From Poriferisodalis sp965214215 (lineage in GTDB: Bacteria > Actinomycetota > Acidimicrobiia > Acidimicrobiales > Poriferisodalaceae), in contig NZ_CBDCBD010000003.1 in the NCBI RefSeq assembly GCF_965214215.1, positions 1,302,001 to 1,366,000 on the forward strand: a DNA stretch of 64,000 bases, written 5' to 3'. This document shows positions 33,462 through 41,819 of the stretch, piece after piece (the stretch's first letter is position 1; each line of letters begins with the position of its first letter). A program made the translations under genes and the position numbers. The notes beneath the pieces are model-generated. The model made no database searches. It was given only the letters and a program-made list of their open reading frames with translations, and was not told where the DNA came from.

Positions 33462-33905
33462 CTATGGCGCGTGGATGTAGCCGACAGCGGGATCGTAGGG
33501 GTGGGTCGGGGGGCCCTTGAGCTCGACTGTGTTGCCGTCGGGGTCCTTGATGTACATCGAGGGCCCGCGTCCGTCGGCGCCCCAGTTGTTGTACAGGCGG
33601 CCGGCCTCGACGCCGTGGCCGGTGAGATACCGGCGCAGTTCGTCCTCGTCGAAGGGCTCGATCCGGACGCAGAAGTGATCGACGTTGTGTGCCGTCGGAC
33701 TCGGCGGCGGGCCGCCCTGTAGGCCGAGCACACCCGCGACATCGACGAGGTCGATGATGGAATCGCCGGCTCGCATCTGATACAGGCCGATCTCGGCGTT
33801 GACATGCTCGACGCCACAGCCCAACACTGAGCCATAGAAGTCCATGCTCCGCTCGACGTCGGAGACCCGCAGCACGATGTGATCCAGCGACGTCAATCGG
33901 AACAT
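33462..33905 (-). CDS. VOC-superfamily (glyoxalase-like) metalloenzyme
   Basis: 147 residues, two beta-alpha-beta-beta-beta modules. Metal ligands expected from the family are visible: LDHIVLRVSDVERSMDFYGS, NVDHFCVRIEP, and Glu in DPDGNTVELKG. Start ATG 33905, with GGGAGG seven bases upstream, gives MFRLTSLDHIVLRV. Function is probably a lyase, isomerase or ring-cleavage step; the substrate cannot be read from sequence. Monocistronic. Confidence 0.85.
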   Translation of the reverse strand: MFRLTSLDHIVLRVSDVERSMDFYGSVLGCGVEHVNAEIGLYQMRAGDSIIDLVDVAGVLGLQGGPPPSPTAHNVDHFCVRIEPFDEDELRRYLTGHGVEAGRLYNNWGADGRGPSMYIKDPDGNTVELKGPPTHPYDPAVGYIHAP

Positions 33906-34223
33906 CGGGCAACCTCCCGGGGTGTCCCGGCCGTCAGTGCCGATGCTGTCGACGGCGCCAGTATCCCCCATGGGCGAGCGTACCGAGGGCGGGCTAGCCG
34001 GTTCGATGGAGCACCGTAGGATCGCCGCAAAGGACTGCGTCTACGCCGTCCACGAAAGCGCCTGCGCCATGAAGAACGACTAGGGGGCGGTTCGCACGTC
34101 GCCGGACTCTGGTTACTGGCGCCCACCGGCGCAACCGGACGCCCTGCGCTACGTGGAAGGCGCGTGGCAGAGCGCGTCAGCGGGTGAGGCAACGTGCGGC
34201 GTGCGGCGTCATAAGGTGGCGTC

Positions 34224-35786
34224 GTGCAGTCCCGGGTCGGCGCCCTGCTGATCGGGACCGCGCTGCTGGCAGCCGCCTGCGCCGCCACCGAGACGACTGC
34301 GCCGACGTCGGCCCCTGCTTCAGAGTCAGGAACGGCTGAGTCGGCGGGCGGTCAGACGGCGGCCCGGGCACAGGATGCTCCCGATGATTCCCCCGCGGCG
34401 ACGGCACAACCCGACGCTGCCGGCACGACGACGGCCCCCGATACCGATTCCGACGCTGTCGTCCGAGATCCACGCGACACCGGGAAGCTGCGCAACTTCC
34501 TCGGCTACACGTTCCCTCCCGCACCTGAGGTGCCGACCGGCCCGCTGCAACGCACCGTGCTCAACGACCTCAACATGATCTGGTCCGGTTTGCAGCGGGG
34601 CGGCATCGACGGCGACGCCGTCGCCCAACTGGGCCGAACGGACGACCCGAGACTCGCCTGGATCGTCGCCGATTTGCTCAGGTTCGTCCCTCCCGGCGAA
34701 CTCACCGAAGGGGCCGTCTCGGCCTTCCAGTCGCTGACCGGCGTCAGGCTGTTCGACGACCCCGTGGCCCGCCGCAGCCCATGGCAATCGGTGACCGATC
34801 ACCTGCTCGCCTGGGATCTGCCCGTCTTCGAGGGCTACCCCGAGTACAAGCAGCGGCTGTTCACGCTGGTCGAGCCCGGCTGGCAGCCGTTCTTCGACGA
34901 CACCGACTCCGACATCGACTGGCGCATCGTGAGCTGGGGCGGGGTGCTGATCGACAACCGAGAGCTCGGCGACCCCCGCCCGTGCCCCCAAGGCTGCATC
35001 CCCGCCCTCGACAACCCCGGCGTCACCGATGCCGATGGCGGCTCGTGGTACCCAGACGACGGCATCGTGTTCGCCGTCGTGCTCGGCGGCGAAGCCCGGG
35101 CATACCCCCGCCACATCATGGAAATCCACGAGATGATCAACGACACCCTCGGGGGCCAACGCATCGGCATGCCGTACTGCACGCTGTGCGGTGCCGCCCA
35201 GGCGTACCTGACCGCCGAAGTGCCCGACGGTGTGACCACCCCGGTGCTGCGGACTTCGGGCTTGCTCTCACGGTCGAACAAGGTCATGTACGACCTCGTC
35301 ACCAAGTCGGTGTTCAACACCTTCACGGGCAGGGCCATCTCGGGCCCGCTGCGCGAGCGAGGCGTCGTGCTGCCCCAGACCACCGTGGTCACCACCACCT
35401 GGGGCGAGTGGAAGGCCGCCCATCCCGACACGACGATCATCGCCTCCGATGGCGGGATCGGGCGCAGCTACCCGTTCAACCCGCTGGGCGGGCGGGACGA
35501 CAACGGGCCGATCTTCCCGGTCGGCGATGTCGACGAGCGACTCAGCGTCCAAGACCAGGTCTTCGGCGTCGTGCTCGACGACGGCAGCCCGGTCGCCTTC
35601 GGGGTCGAAGCTGCCAGGGCCGAACTCGAGGCAGGCGGGACCGTCGAGCTCGCCGGTGTCACGCTGCAGCTCGACGGCGGCGGGGTGCGTGCCGTCGACG
35701 CGGACGGCAATCGGGTCGAAGGCCACCAGTCGTTCTGGTTCGCCTGGAGCCAGTTCATGGCAGACACGCTCCTGTGGGAGCCCTAG
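34224..35786 (+). CDS. DUF3179-domain lipoprotein
   Basis: 520 residues. GTG start, signal peptide ending in the lipobox LLAAACAATE, then a Thr/Ala/Asp-rich linker of about 60 residues. The C-terminal half is DUF3179: FAVVLGGEARAYPRHIMEIH, GMPYCTLCGAAQAY with its Cys pair, RTSGLLSRSNKVMYD and SVFNTFTGRAISGPL, ending in FWFAWSQFMADTLLWEP. Exported and membrane-anchored on the outer face. No biochemical role is known to me; the conserved CTLC hints at metal or thiol chemistry. Confidence 0.85.
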   Translation: MQSRVGALLIGTALLAAACAATETTAPTSAPASESGTAESAGGQTAARAQDAPDDSPAATAQPDAAGTTTAPDTDSDAVVRDPRDTGKLRNFLGYTFPPAPEVPTGPLQRTVLNDLNMIWSGLQRGGIDGDAVAQLGRTDDPRLAWIVADLLRFVPPGELTEGAVSAFQSLTGVRLFDDPVARRSPWQSVTDHLLAWDLPVFEGYPEYKQRLFTLVEPGWQPFFDDTDSDIDWRIVSWGGVLIDNRELGDPRPCPQGCIPALDNPGVTDADGGSWYPDDGIVFAVVLGGEARAYPRHIMEIHEMINDTLGGQRIGMPYCTLCGAAQAYLTAEVPDGVTTPVLRTSGLLSRSNKVMYDLVTKSVFNTFTGRAISGPLRERGVVLPQTTVVTTTWGEWKAAHPDTTIIASDGGIGRSYPFNPLGGRDDNGPIFPVGDVDERLSVQDQVFGVVLDDGSPVAFGVEAARAELEAGGTVELAGVTLQLDGGGVRAVDADGNRVEGHQSFWFAWSQFMADTLLWEP

Positions 35787-35824
35787 CTCCCGGTCCAGTC
35801 TGAGCTGGTTCGGTCGGCGCTTGG

Positions 35825-37504
35825 CTAAGCCTGCTTGAGCAGCGTGTTGAGCGCCGCTATCGCTGAAGTGGCCGTTGCGTGCAGATCTCGCCAGGCGACG
35901 TGGCCGTCCGGCCGCACCAGCACGGCTCCATTGCGGTCGATGCCGTAGACATCAGCGATCCGTCCGCCCGGATCGTGGAGATCGACACCGAGCCGCAGCA
36001 ACCGCAGTGCCGGGTGTCCGCTGCGGCCGACGTCTTCAGCCACGAGCTCGGCGTCAGCCACAGTGCCGGTCTCAACGGTCCCGGGCTCGTTCTCAGTGTC
36101 GGCCTCGGCGTCGACGTCAGGCCCGCACAGCAGAACGAAGTGCGTGTCGAAGAGATCCAGCGTCGACGTCGCCCCGTCGATCCAGACATGGGGAGCACGG
36201 TGACCCGGCCGGGCGATCGGCGAATAGACCGACACCGGGTCATCCACCTGCGGAGGCTCAGTCCCATCAGGAATGAGGCACCCCTCGTCGTATTGCAGCC
36301 CCAGATCCATGCCGAGCCAGCTCCCGTATTGCGTCGAAGCCCCGAGGGCCTCGCGCTTCTGCTCGACGGTCGCCGTGCCCGATTCGACCAGCCGCCGGAT
36401 CCGCCCGACACTGCGGGAGTTCTCACGGGACCGATCTGCGTTGTACTGCGCGACGGGCGCCCGTTCGATTCCATAGGTATCGAGCAGCGCAGCGCCACCG
36501 TGACCCCCCGCCACCGCGGCGAGCTTCCACGCCAGGTTGTGGGCGTCCTGGATTGCCGTGTTCATGCCGAATCCGCCAGTCGGCGGGAGCTGGTGAGCCG
36601 CATCGCCGACCAGGAACACCTGCCCGTCGGAGAACCTCTCAGCCACCATCGAGGACATCACCCACGGGATGACATCGGTGACCCGAAGGTCAAAGCCGTC
36701 AGGAAGCTCCGGCCCGATCGACCGCCGGATCCACTCCGTTGCCGTGTCGACGTCGAAGTCTTCCGGCCGGTGCATCGACGGGTCGTAGTTGAGCTGGCAC
36801 AGCCACCGATCGTTGACATCGATCTTCTGGAAGACATTCCGCGCCGGGTTGGTGGTCCAGTACAAGGCAGCGGGACGATGATCGGTCCACGGTCCGAGGT
36901 CGGCGTAGAACTGGCAGTTGATCATCGTCCCGAAGCTGGCGATGCCAGCCATGTCAATGTCGAGGCTGCGTCGCACTCTCGATGCAGCCCCGTCGGCACC
37001 CACCAGCCAGCGAGCCGTGAGGTGCCGGGTGCCCGATGGGCCGCGCACATCAACTGTCACCTGCTCGCCGTCTTGAGCGACATCGACGAATTCGGTGTCC
37101 CAATAGATCTGCACTTCGCTCATGCCACCGAGGTGGCGGAGCAGGATCTCCTCGATCCGGTCCTGCGAGGTCAGCAGCCACGGCGCCGGCGAGAGCTCCA
37201 CACCGTCTACAACCGGCTGGACGTTGGTCGTCACCCGGCCGATCTCATCGCCCGCCAAGGTCTCGCAGTACACGAATTGCTCGGTCCACCGCAGCGGCAG
37301 GCTCACCTCCACCATCTCGTCGAGCACCCCCCACTGGCGCATCAGCTCGGCGGTGCGCACGTTGATCGACCGGGCCCGAGGATGGGGATTCACGCCACTG
37401 CGACGCTCCACGACGATGGTCTCCAGCCCCATGCGCCCGAGCAGGATCGCCATCGACAGTCCCGCCGGCCCCGCACCCGCGATGAGAACAGCGGCGTCAG
37501 TCAT
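35825..37504 (-). CDS. FAD-dependent aromatic-ring-type monooxygenase
   Basis: 559 residues. Dinucleotide-binding GAGPAG at 10-15, conserved RARSINVRTAELMRQWGVLD, the DG motif LVGADGAASRVRRSL, and the FAD ribityl motif FLVGDAAHQLPPTGGFGMNT, then AIQDAHNLAWKLA. This is a group A flavoprotein hydroxylase like 2,4-dichlorophenol or resorcinol hydroxylases. The C-terminal 150 residues form the thioredoxin-like domain common in the longer members. Substrate unknown. It is followed upstream by a flavin reductase-like gene and a hydrolase on the same strand, which suggests a small catabolic cluster. Confidence 0.85.
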   Translation of the reverse strand: MTDAAVLIAGAGPAGLSMAILLGRMGLETIVVERRSGVNPHPRARSINVRTAELMRQWGVLDEMVEVSLPLRWTEQFVYCETLAGDEIGRVTTNVQPVVDGVELSPAPWLLTSQDRIEEILLRHLGGMSEVQIYWDTEFVDVAQDGEQVTVDVRGPSGTRHLTARWLVGADGAASRVRRSLDIDMAGIASFGTMINCQFYADLGPWTDHRPAALYWTTNPARNVFQKIDVNDRWLCQLNYDPSMHRPEDFDVDTATEWIRRSIGPELPDGFDLRVTDVIPWVMSSMVAERFSDGQVFLVGDAAHQLPPTGGFGMNTAIQDAHNLAWKLAAVAGGHGGAALLDTYGIERAPVAQYNADRSRENSRSVGRIRRLVESGTATVEQKREALGASTQYGSWLGMDLGLQYDEGCLIPDGTEPPQVDDPVSVYSPIARPGHRAPHVWIDGATSTLDLFDTHFVLLCGPDVDAEADTENEPGTVETGTVADAELVAEDVGRSGHPALRLLRLGVDLHDPGGRIADVYGIDRNGAVLVRPDGHVAWRDLHATATSAIAALNTLLKQA

Positions 37505-37553
37505 GAGCGCTCGGCGGCTTGGGCATAGTGCACCGTACCGACGACGCGGCGCC

Positions 37554-38144
37554 TTACGAATCAGGGTTGTCGGCGCATCCGGTCAACACTCCCGCCAGCG
37601 TGGCGAGGGCCTCACGCAGCTGTACATCGAGGTCGGGATCGGTCAGCCTGTCCGCCTCGGTGTCGAAGTTCTCGCCGAATCGTGGAACAGCGAGGCTGGC
37701 GAGCACCTCGTTGCCGAAGTACCCGGCCAGATGACCCGCAGTCCGCAGCACGAATCCGCCCCCGCCGCCGCCCGGCGACGTGGACAGCATCACGATCGGC
37801 TTGTCGTGGTACACCCGCATGTCGATCCGTGACGCCCAGTCGAAGACGTTCTTGTACGCGACGGTGTACGAGCCGTTGTGCTCAGCGAACGAGATCAGCA
37901 GCGCATCCGCCGCACCGAGCAGGTTGTAGAAGTCGTGCGCCGGCTGCGGGATGCCGTCAGCGTTCTGCCGATCGATGCTGTAGATCGGCATCTCGAAGTC
38001 GTTCAGGTCGAGTGAGCTGATCTCCAGCGCGCCGGCCGGCACGCCCTCGATCTGCCCGTCGGCAAGGAGCCCGACGGCGTAGTCCACGAGCTGCCGGTTG
38101 ATCGAATGGCTGGCGTTGGAGGCGGCAAAGGCCAAGAGCTTCAT
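37554..38144 (-). CDS. NADPH-dependent FMN reductase
   Basis: 196 residues, flavodoxin-like fold. MKLLAFAASNASHSINRQLV is the FMN phosphate loop (GSxRxxSxN-type), and PIVMLSTSPGGGGGGFVLRT is the second flavin-binding loop. ADALLISFAEHNGSYTVAYK, then NVFDWASRI matches the family's core (PEYNGSIPGVLKNAIDW). It reduces FMN or quinones with NADPH, and could supply the neighbouring monooxygenase. Lies 9 bases after the alpha/beta hydrolase gene and is probably co-transcribed. Confidence 0.85.
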   Translation of the reverse strand: MKLLAFAASNASHSINRQLVDYAVGLLADGQIEGVPAGALEISSLDLNDFEMPIYSIDRQNADGIPQPAHDFYNLLGAADALLISFAEHNGSYTVAYKNVFDWASRIDMRVYHDKPIVMLSTSPGGGGGGFVLRTAGHLAGYFGNEVLASLAVPRFGENFDTEADRLTDPDLDVQLREALATLAGVLTGCADNPDS

Positions 38145-38153
38145 GGTGTCGTC

Positions 38154-39089
38154 TCACTCATGTGGGCCGGCGTGAGCAGTGTGGCTGATGATCGCGTCAA
38201 TCAGCATCGGCCACCGCGGTTCGGGCAGATCGTGGCCCATGTCGCCCACCAGCAGCAGGTCGGCGCTGGGTACCAGCTCGGCGGTGCGCTCCCCGCCGTT
38301 CGGCTGGATCAGCGTGTCGTCCCGGCCATGGATCACCAGCGTCGGCACCGCCAGCCGGCGAAGCGCATCGGCCCGCGGCGGCGAGCAGCGCACGGCCGCC
38401 ATCTGCCGGGGGAGGCCCTCGGGGTAGTACATGCGGTCGTAGGAAGCGGCCACCATCTCGGCAGCCCGATCGGGATCGAAGTAGCGCCGGCTCGAGCTGA
38501 CCTTGCGGAAGGCCACGCTGGCGGCGATGTACCCCTCGCGGTCGGCCGGCGGCGGTGTCATCAGTGCCGCCATGGCTTCGGGCGTGGCCTCGAAGTAGCC
38601 AGGCTCGCCGGTCGTGGACATGATCGACGTCATCGACAGCACCCGGTCGGGATGGTCGATGGCCATCTGCTGCACGATCATCCCGCCCATCGACATGCCG
38701 GCAATGTGCGCCGCTCCGACGCCTAGGTGGTCAAGCAGCCCCACGGCATCATCGGCGAAGTCGGACAGCGTGTACGGCACAGGCGGCATGGGCTCGCCAG
38801 CGGCCGCAGCCTTGACGGCGGCCTTGCTCACTGCGGCGAGATCCACCTCGATCCCGTCCAGGTGCGTTGACAGGCCCACATCACGATTGTCGAAGCTCAC
38901 GACGAACCGCCCCCGTTCGGCGAGCTGTTCCCGGAAGCCGGGATGCCACCCGATGATTTGCGAGGAGTACCCGTTCACCAGCAGCAGCGCCGGGTCGGCG
39001 GGGTCGCCGTGGGTCTCGTAGTAGAGCCGGATTTCTGCCGAGTCGCTGCGCTGGCTCGAATCGAACGTGTTGACGATCGCAATGGACAT
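38154..39089 (-). CDS. Alpha/beta hydrolase
   Basis: 311 residues. Nucleophile elbow AGMSMGGMIVQQMAID with the catalytic Ser; oxyanion region LLLVNGYSSQIIGWHPGFRE; acid residue in LVIHGRDDTLIQPNGG; catalytic His in LLLVGDMGHDLPEPRW. Similar to aclacinomycin methylesterase/RdmC-type esterases. Substrate not determinable. First gene of a likely three-gene minus-strand unit with the FMN reductase and the monooxygenase. Confidence 0.85.
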   Translation of the reverse strand: MSIAIVNTFDSSQRSDSAEIRLYYETHGDPADPALLLVNGYSSQIIGWHPGFREQLAERGRFVVSFDNRDVGLSTHLDGIEVDLAAVSKAAVKAAAAGEPMPPVPYTLSDFADDAVGLLDHLGVGAAHIAGMSMGGMIVQQMAIDHPDRVLSMTSIMSTTGEPGYFEATPEAMAALMTPPPADREGYIAASVAFRKVSSSRRYFDPDRAAEMVAASYDRMYYPEGLPRQMAAVRCSPPRADALRRLAVPTLVIHGRDDTLIQPNGGERTAELVPSADLLLVGDMGHDLPEPRWPMLIDAIISHTAHAGPHE

Positions 39090-39387
39090 GGTGGTCTCCT
39101 GCTCGCTGCCGGGACGACGGCGAATCTCAGCATCCGACTGGAGTGCTCAGCTCGGGAAGCCGGTTCCAACGGCGAGCAGTCTGCCGCAGCTGCGCCGACG
39201 GCCCACTGGCGCAGCCGTTGGCACAGCTGTGCTCTTCGGCACGGCACAGCAGGCCAACGCTCGGGGGCGACTGACGCAACGCCGTGTTTCGGCCGGTCGG
39301 CGTCACCAGCTTGCCGCAGGCAGTTGGTGCAGCTGGTTTGCAAGACCGGGCAGACAGAACGTCGCAGGGTGCCGTAACGTTCGGACC

Positions 39388-39792
39388 ATGCGGCGCATGC
39401 ACATCGGTTTGCAGGTCGACGACCTCGGCGAGTCGGTCGAGTTCTACACCCGGCTCTTCGGCTGCGAACCCACGCTGCGGCGCCCCGACTACGCCAAGTG
39501 GATGCTCGAGGACCCCCAGGTCAACTTCTCGCTGGACACCCACGGCGACGGACCACCCGGCTCGGCCCACTACGGCATCCAGGTGGAGACGCACGACGAA
39601 CTCACCGACCTGCGCTCCCATATCGACTCAGCGGAGTTGCCTCGTTCCGACCAGAACGACTTGGTGTGCGGCTACCAGCTCCAGCACAAGTCCTGGGTGA
39701 CCGATCCCAACGGCTTGTGGTGGGAGGCGTTCTTCACCGAAGGCGTGGTGGACGAGAGCTACGGCACCGCCGAGATGCCGGACTGCGCCTGA
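39388..39792 (+). CDS. ArsI/CadI-like VOC-family protein
   Basis: 134 residues. MHIGLQVDDLGESVEFYTRL, KWMLEDPQVNFSLDTHGDGP, HYGIQVETHDELTDLRSHID and WVTDPNGLWWEAFFTEG follow the ArsI/CadI group (Fe-dependent C-As lyase or cadmium-induced proteins). The vicinal cysteine pair used for arsenic binding in true ArsI is not evident, so the substrate may differ. ATG 39388 or the ATG nine bases later. The last three codons and stop lie in a 46-bp sequence that is tandemly duplicated. Confidence 0.75.
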   Translation: MRRMHIGLQVDDLGESVEFYTRLFGCEPTLRRPDYAKWMLEDPQVNFSLDTHGDGPPGSAHYGIQVETHDELTDLRSHIDSAELPRSDQNDLVCGYQLQHKSWVTDPNGLWWEAFFTEGVVDESYGTAEMPDCA

Positions 39793-39872
39793 CCGCTACA
39801 GGAACACCGGCTGCGCCCGTGAGCCGGACTGCGCCTGACCGCTACAGGTACACCGGCTGCGCCCGTGAGCCG
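39781..39872. repeat. 46-bp tandem duplication over a stop codon
   Basis: GACTGCGCCTGACCGCTACA starts two head-to-tail copies (39781-39826, 39827-39872) with one difference. The first copy contains the end and TGA stop of the VOC gene; the second lies just after it. Confidence 0.9.
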
Positions 39873-39880
39873 GACCTTCG

Positions 39881-40774
39881 CTAGTTGCAGATGCCCTGGG
39901 CGTTGACGCCTCGTTCGATGTAGCACATCATGGTGCCCTCAACGTTGCGCAGCGTGAACGTTCCGTCGCTGTTGCGGGTCGCGAATATGTGCAGCCGGAA
40001 TCCACGGATCGAGTCGTCAGGCTGACCGACGACATCCATCGTGACCTCGCTGAGCTCGCCCACGGTCGGCTCACCCGAGATCCTCACCCGCGACTCGGGC
40101 TCATCGGATGCGACAGCACCTGCGACGGTCCGACCCAAGGCTGCCAAGTTGGCGGCGCTGGGCGTCTCGCCGAGGCGTCCCGCGATCTCGGTTGTCGCGT
40201 CGACGGTGGCACCCAACGGGGTCACGTACTCGCCGCTGACCCAGCCGACAACGCCGGCTGCGTGCACTTCGTGCCAGGACACCCCGGTGACCACTTGGAT
40301 CGTGCCAGTCGGAACGACTCCGGTGTCCGTCGAGTCGAGCTTGGCGACGATCTGGCCTCCCGGCTCATCGCGCACGTTCAGCGTGCTGTCGTAGCCGATG
40401 CCCACGACAGCAAAGATCAAGCGTTGCGCTGCGCCGTCTTCGACCTCGACCTCGGGGACTGTTGTGGCGGTAACGATCTGCTGGTCGGCCGCCGTTGTGG
40501 GCGTGGGCGGCAGTGTCTGGACCGTGCCGATGGTCGTGGTGGGCATCGGGGCTGGCGTCGTCGCCAAGGGTGCCGAAGTAGTGGCGGTGGCTTCAGGCGC
40601 ATCGCCCTCATCGTCGCTGTCGGAGTCGCCGACGGCAACCACCAGCGCTGCGATCGCTACCGCGAGTGCCAGCAGCGCAATGCCGAGGGGAAGTCGATCC
40701 TTCAGCGCTATCAGGCCCTCGTTTGGCGGAGGTCCCATGCCAGGGGGTTCTGGAAAGTCAGTCGGTCCGGTCAT
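39881..40774 (-). CDS. Membrane-anchored bacterial SH3-domain protein
   Basis: 297 residues. A cytoplasmic Pro-rich N-terminus, one membrane segment near residues 26-48 (LPLGIALLALAVAIAALVVA), a Thr/Pro-rich linker, then an SH3b domain: STLNVRDEPGGQIVAKLDST, then VSWHEVHAAGVVGWVSGEYV. The C-terminal 60 residues include TMMCYIERGVNAQGICN with two cysteines likely to form a disulfide. Exposed outside the membrane, with possible cell-wall binding. Start ATG 40774 overlaps the end of the fxsA-like gene by 17 bases. No catalytic domain seen. Confidence 0.75.
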   Translation of the reverse strand: MTGPTDFPEPPGMGPPPNEGLIALKDRLPLGIALLALAVAIAALVVAVGDSDSDDEGDAPEATATTSAPLATTPAPMPTTTIGTVQTLPPTPTTAADQQIVTATTVPEVEVEDGAAQRLIFAVVGIGYDSTLNVRDEPGGQIVAKLDSTDTGVVPTGTIQVVTGVSWHEVHAAGVVGWVSGEYVTPLGATVDATTEIAGRLGETPSAANLAALGRTVAGAVASDEPESRVRISGEPTVGELSEVTMDVVGQPDDSIRGFRLHIFATRNSDGTFTLRNVEGTMMCYIERGVNAQGICN

Positions 40775-41237
40775 CGGTGTCCTTCGTGAAGCTCTCGGCG
40801 TCGAGGGGGGCGCCGAAGCGACGAGGACCGCCAGGACCGCCCTGTGCACCCGACCAGCCAGCGATGTCGACTCGCTTGGCGTAACGGCGCACGAGTATCG
40901 AGCGTACGGCTTTGCGGGTCGGCGGGAAGAGCATCGCAAGCCCGACGGCATCGGTCAGAAAGCCGGGCGTCAGCATGAATGCTCCGGCGAGCAGGATCAG
41001 CAGTCCGTCGACGAGCTCGTTGCCGGGGATCTCGCCTTGAGACAAGCGAGTGCGGATCTGATTCAGCACGCCGAGCCCCGAGCGCCGCACCATCCAAGCT
41101 CCCACGACCGACACCACCACCAGCAGCAAGATGGTCTGCCCAGCGCCCAGCCCGCCCGCCACCTGCACGATGACGAACAGCTCCACCAGCGGCACCGAGA
41201 GGAGCAACAGAATCAGCACCGCCAGCACGCCGCCCAC
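40758..41237 (-). CDS. FxsA-family membrane protein
   Basis: About 159 residues. LVELFVIVQVAGGLGAGQTI, then GAWMVRRSGLGVLNQIRTRL, ELVDGLLILLAGAFMLTPGF and LTDAVGLAMLFPPTRKAVRS match FxsA throughout. FxsA is an inner-membrane protein first found as a suppressor of phage T7 exclusion by F plasmid. The GTG at 41237 opens just before the first hydrophobic stretch; longer forms are arginine-rich and unlike the family. It overlaps the SH3-protein gene. Confidence 0.85.
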   Translation of the reverse strand: MGGVLAVLILLLLSVPLVELFVIVQVAGGLGAGQTILLLVVVSVVGAWMVRRSGLGVLNQIRTRLSQGEIPGNELVDGLLILLAGAFMLTPGFLTDAVGLAMLFPPTRKAVRSILVRRYAKRVDIAGWSGAQGGPGGPRRFGAPLDAESFTKDTDDRTD

Positions 41238-41388
41238 CCTATGGCCGCCCGGCGGGTGCGCTCTGTCGCGCCTCGTCGCAGTCTGGCCATGAGGATCTGA
41301 CCTGGGCCTCTCGCCGCCTGCCGGCGAAGAAGGCAACGACCCAGCTGCATCCCGCGTCGGCGACGGCGGGATATCTCAGGTGAGGGAT

Positions 41389-41694
41389 CTAGAGATCCAG
41401 ACCGATTGCAGCGATCGGCGCGGTCATCTGCATCTGCGGGGGCGAACCCATCAGCGGGCCGAACGCAGCCATCGCCTCCTGCATGGCAGGCGTCTGGCCG
41501 TGGTGTTGCATCGACTCGGCGTCGTTCATCAAGGCGAAGAACCAGAACTGGTTTCCCTCGCCGCGGTGGTACGAGTAGATCTCCACGCCGGGCTCGTCCT
41601 TGGCCGCTTCGACCATCGAAGCCAGCACGGCTTCCATCTCGTCGGCCTTGCCGTCTTGGCACGTGAAACTGCCGATCACCGTCGCCTTGCCCAT
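41389..41694 (-). CDS. Antibiotic biosynthesis monooxygenase (ABM) domain protein
   Basis: 101 residues. VIGSFTCQDGKADEMEAVLA, then VEIYSYHRGEGNQFWFFALM, ESMQHHGQTPAMQEAMAAFG form the dimeric ferredoxin-like ABM fold. ATG 41694 has AAGGAG nine bases upstream. Such small proteins act as cofactor-free oxygenases or heme-degrading enzymes, but many are uncharacterised. Monocistronic on the minus strand. Confidence 0.75.
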   Translation of the reverse strand: MGKATVIGSFTCQDGKADEMEAVLASMVEAAKDEPGVEIYSYHRGEGNQFWFFALMNDAESMQHHGQTPAMQEAMAAFGPLMGSPPQMQMTAPIAAIGLDL

Positions 41695-41819
41695 GGTCGT
41701 CGCTCCTTGGTGGTATTCGCTGCGGCGGCGTCGAGATGCGCTGAGCACCGAGCCGCGGCTGCATGCCTACCACGAACAGTGCAGGCTGCCCGCGGGCGTC
41801 AGCGACAGCGAGGTACGTC

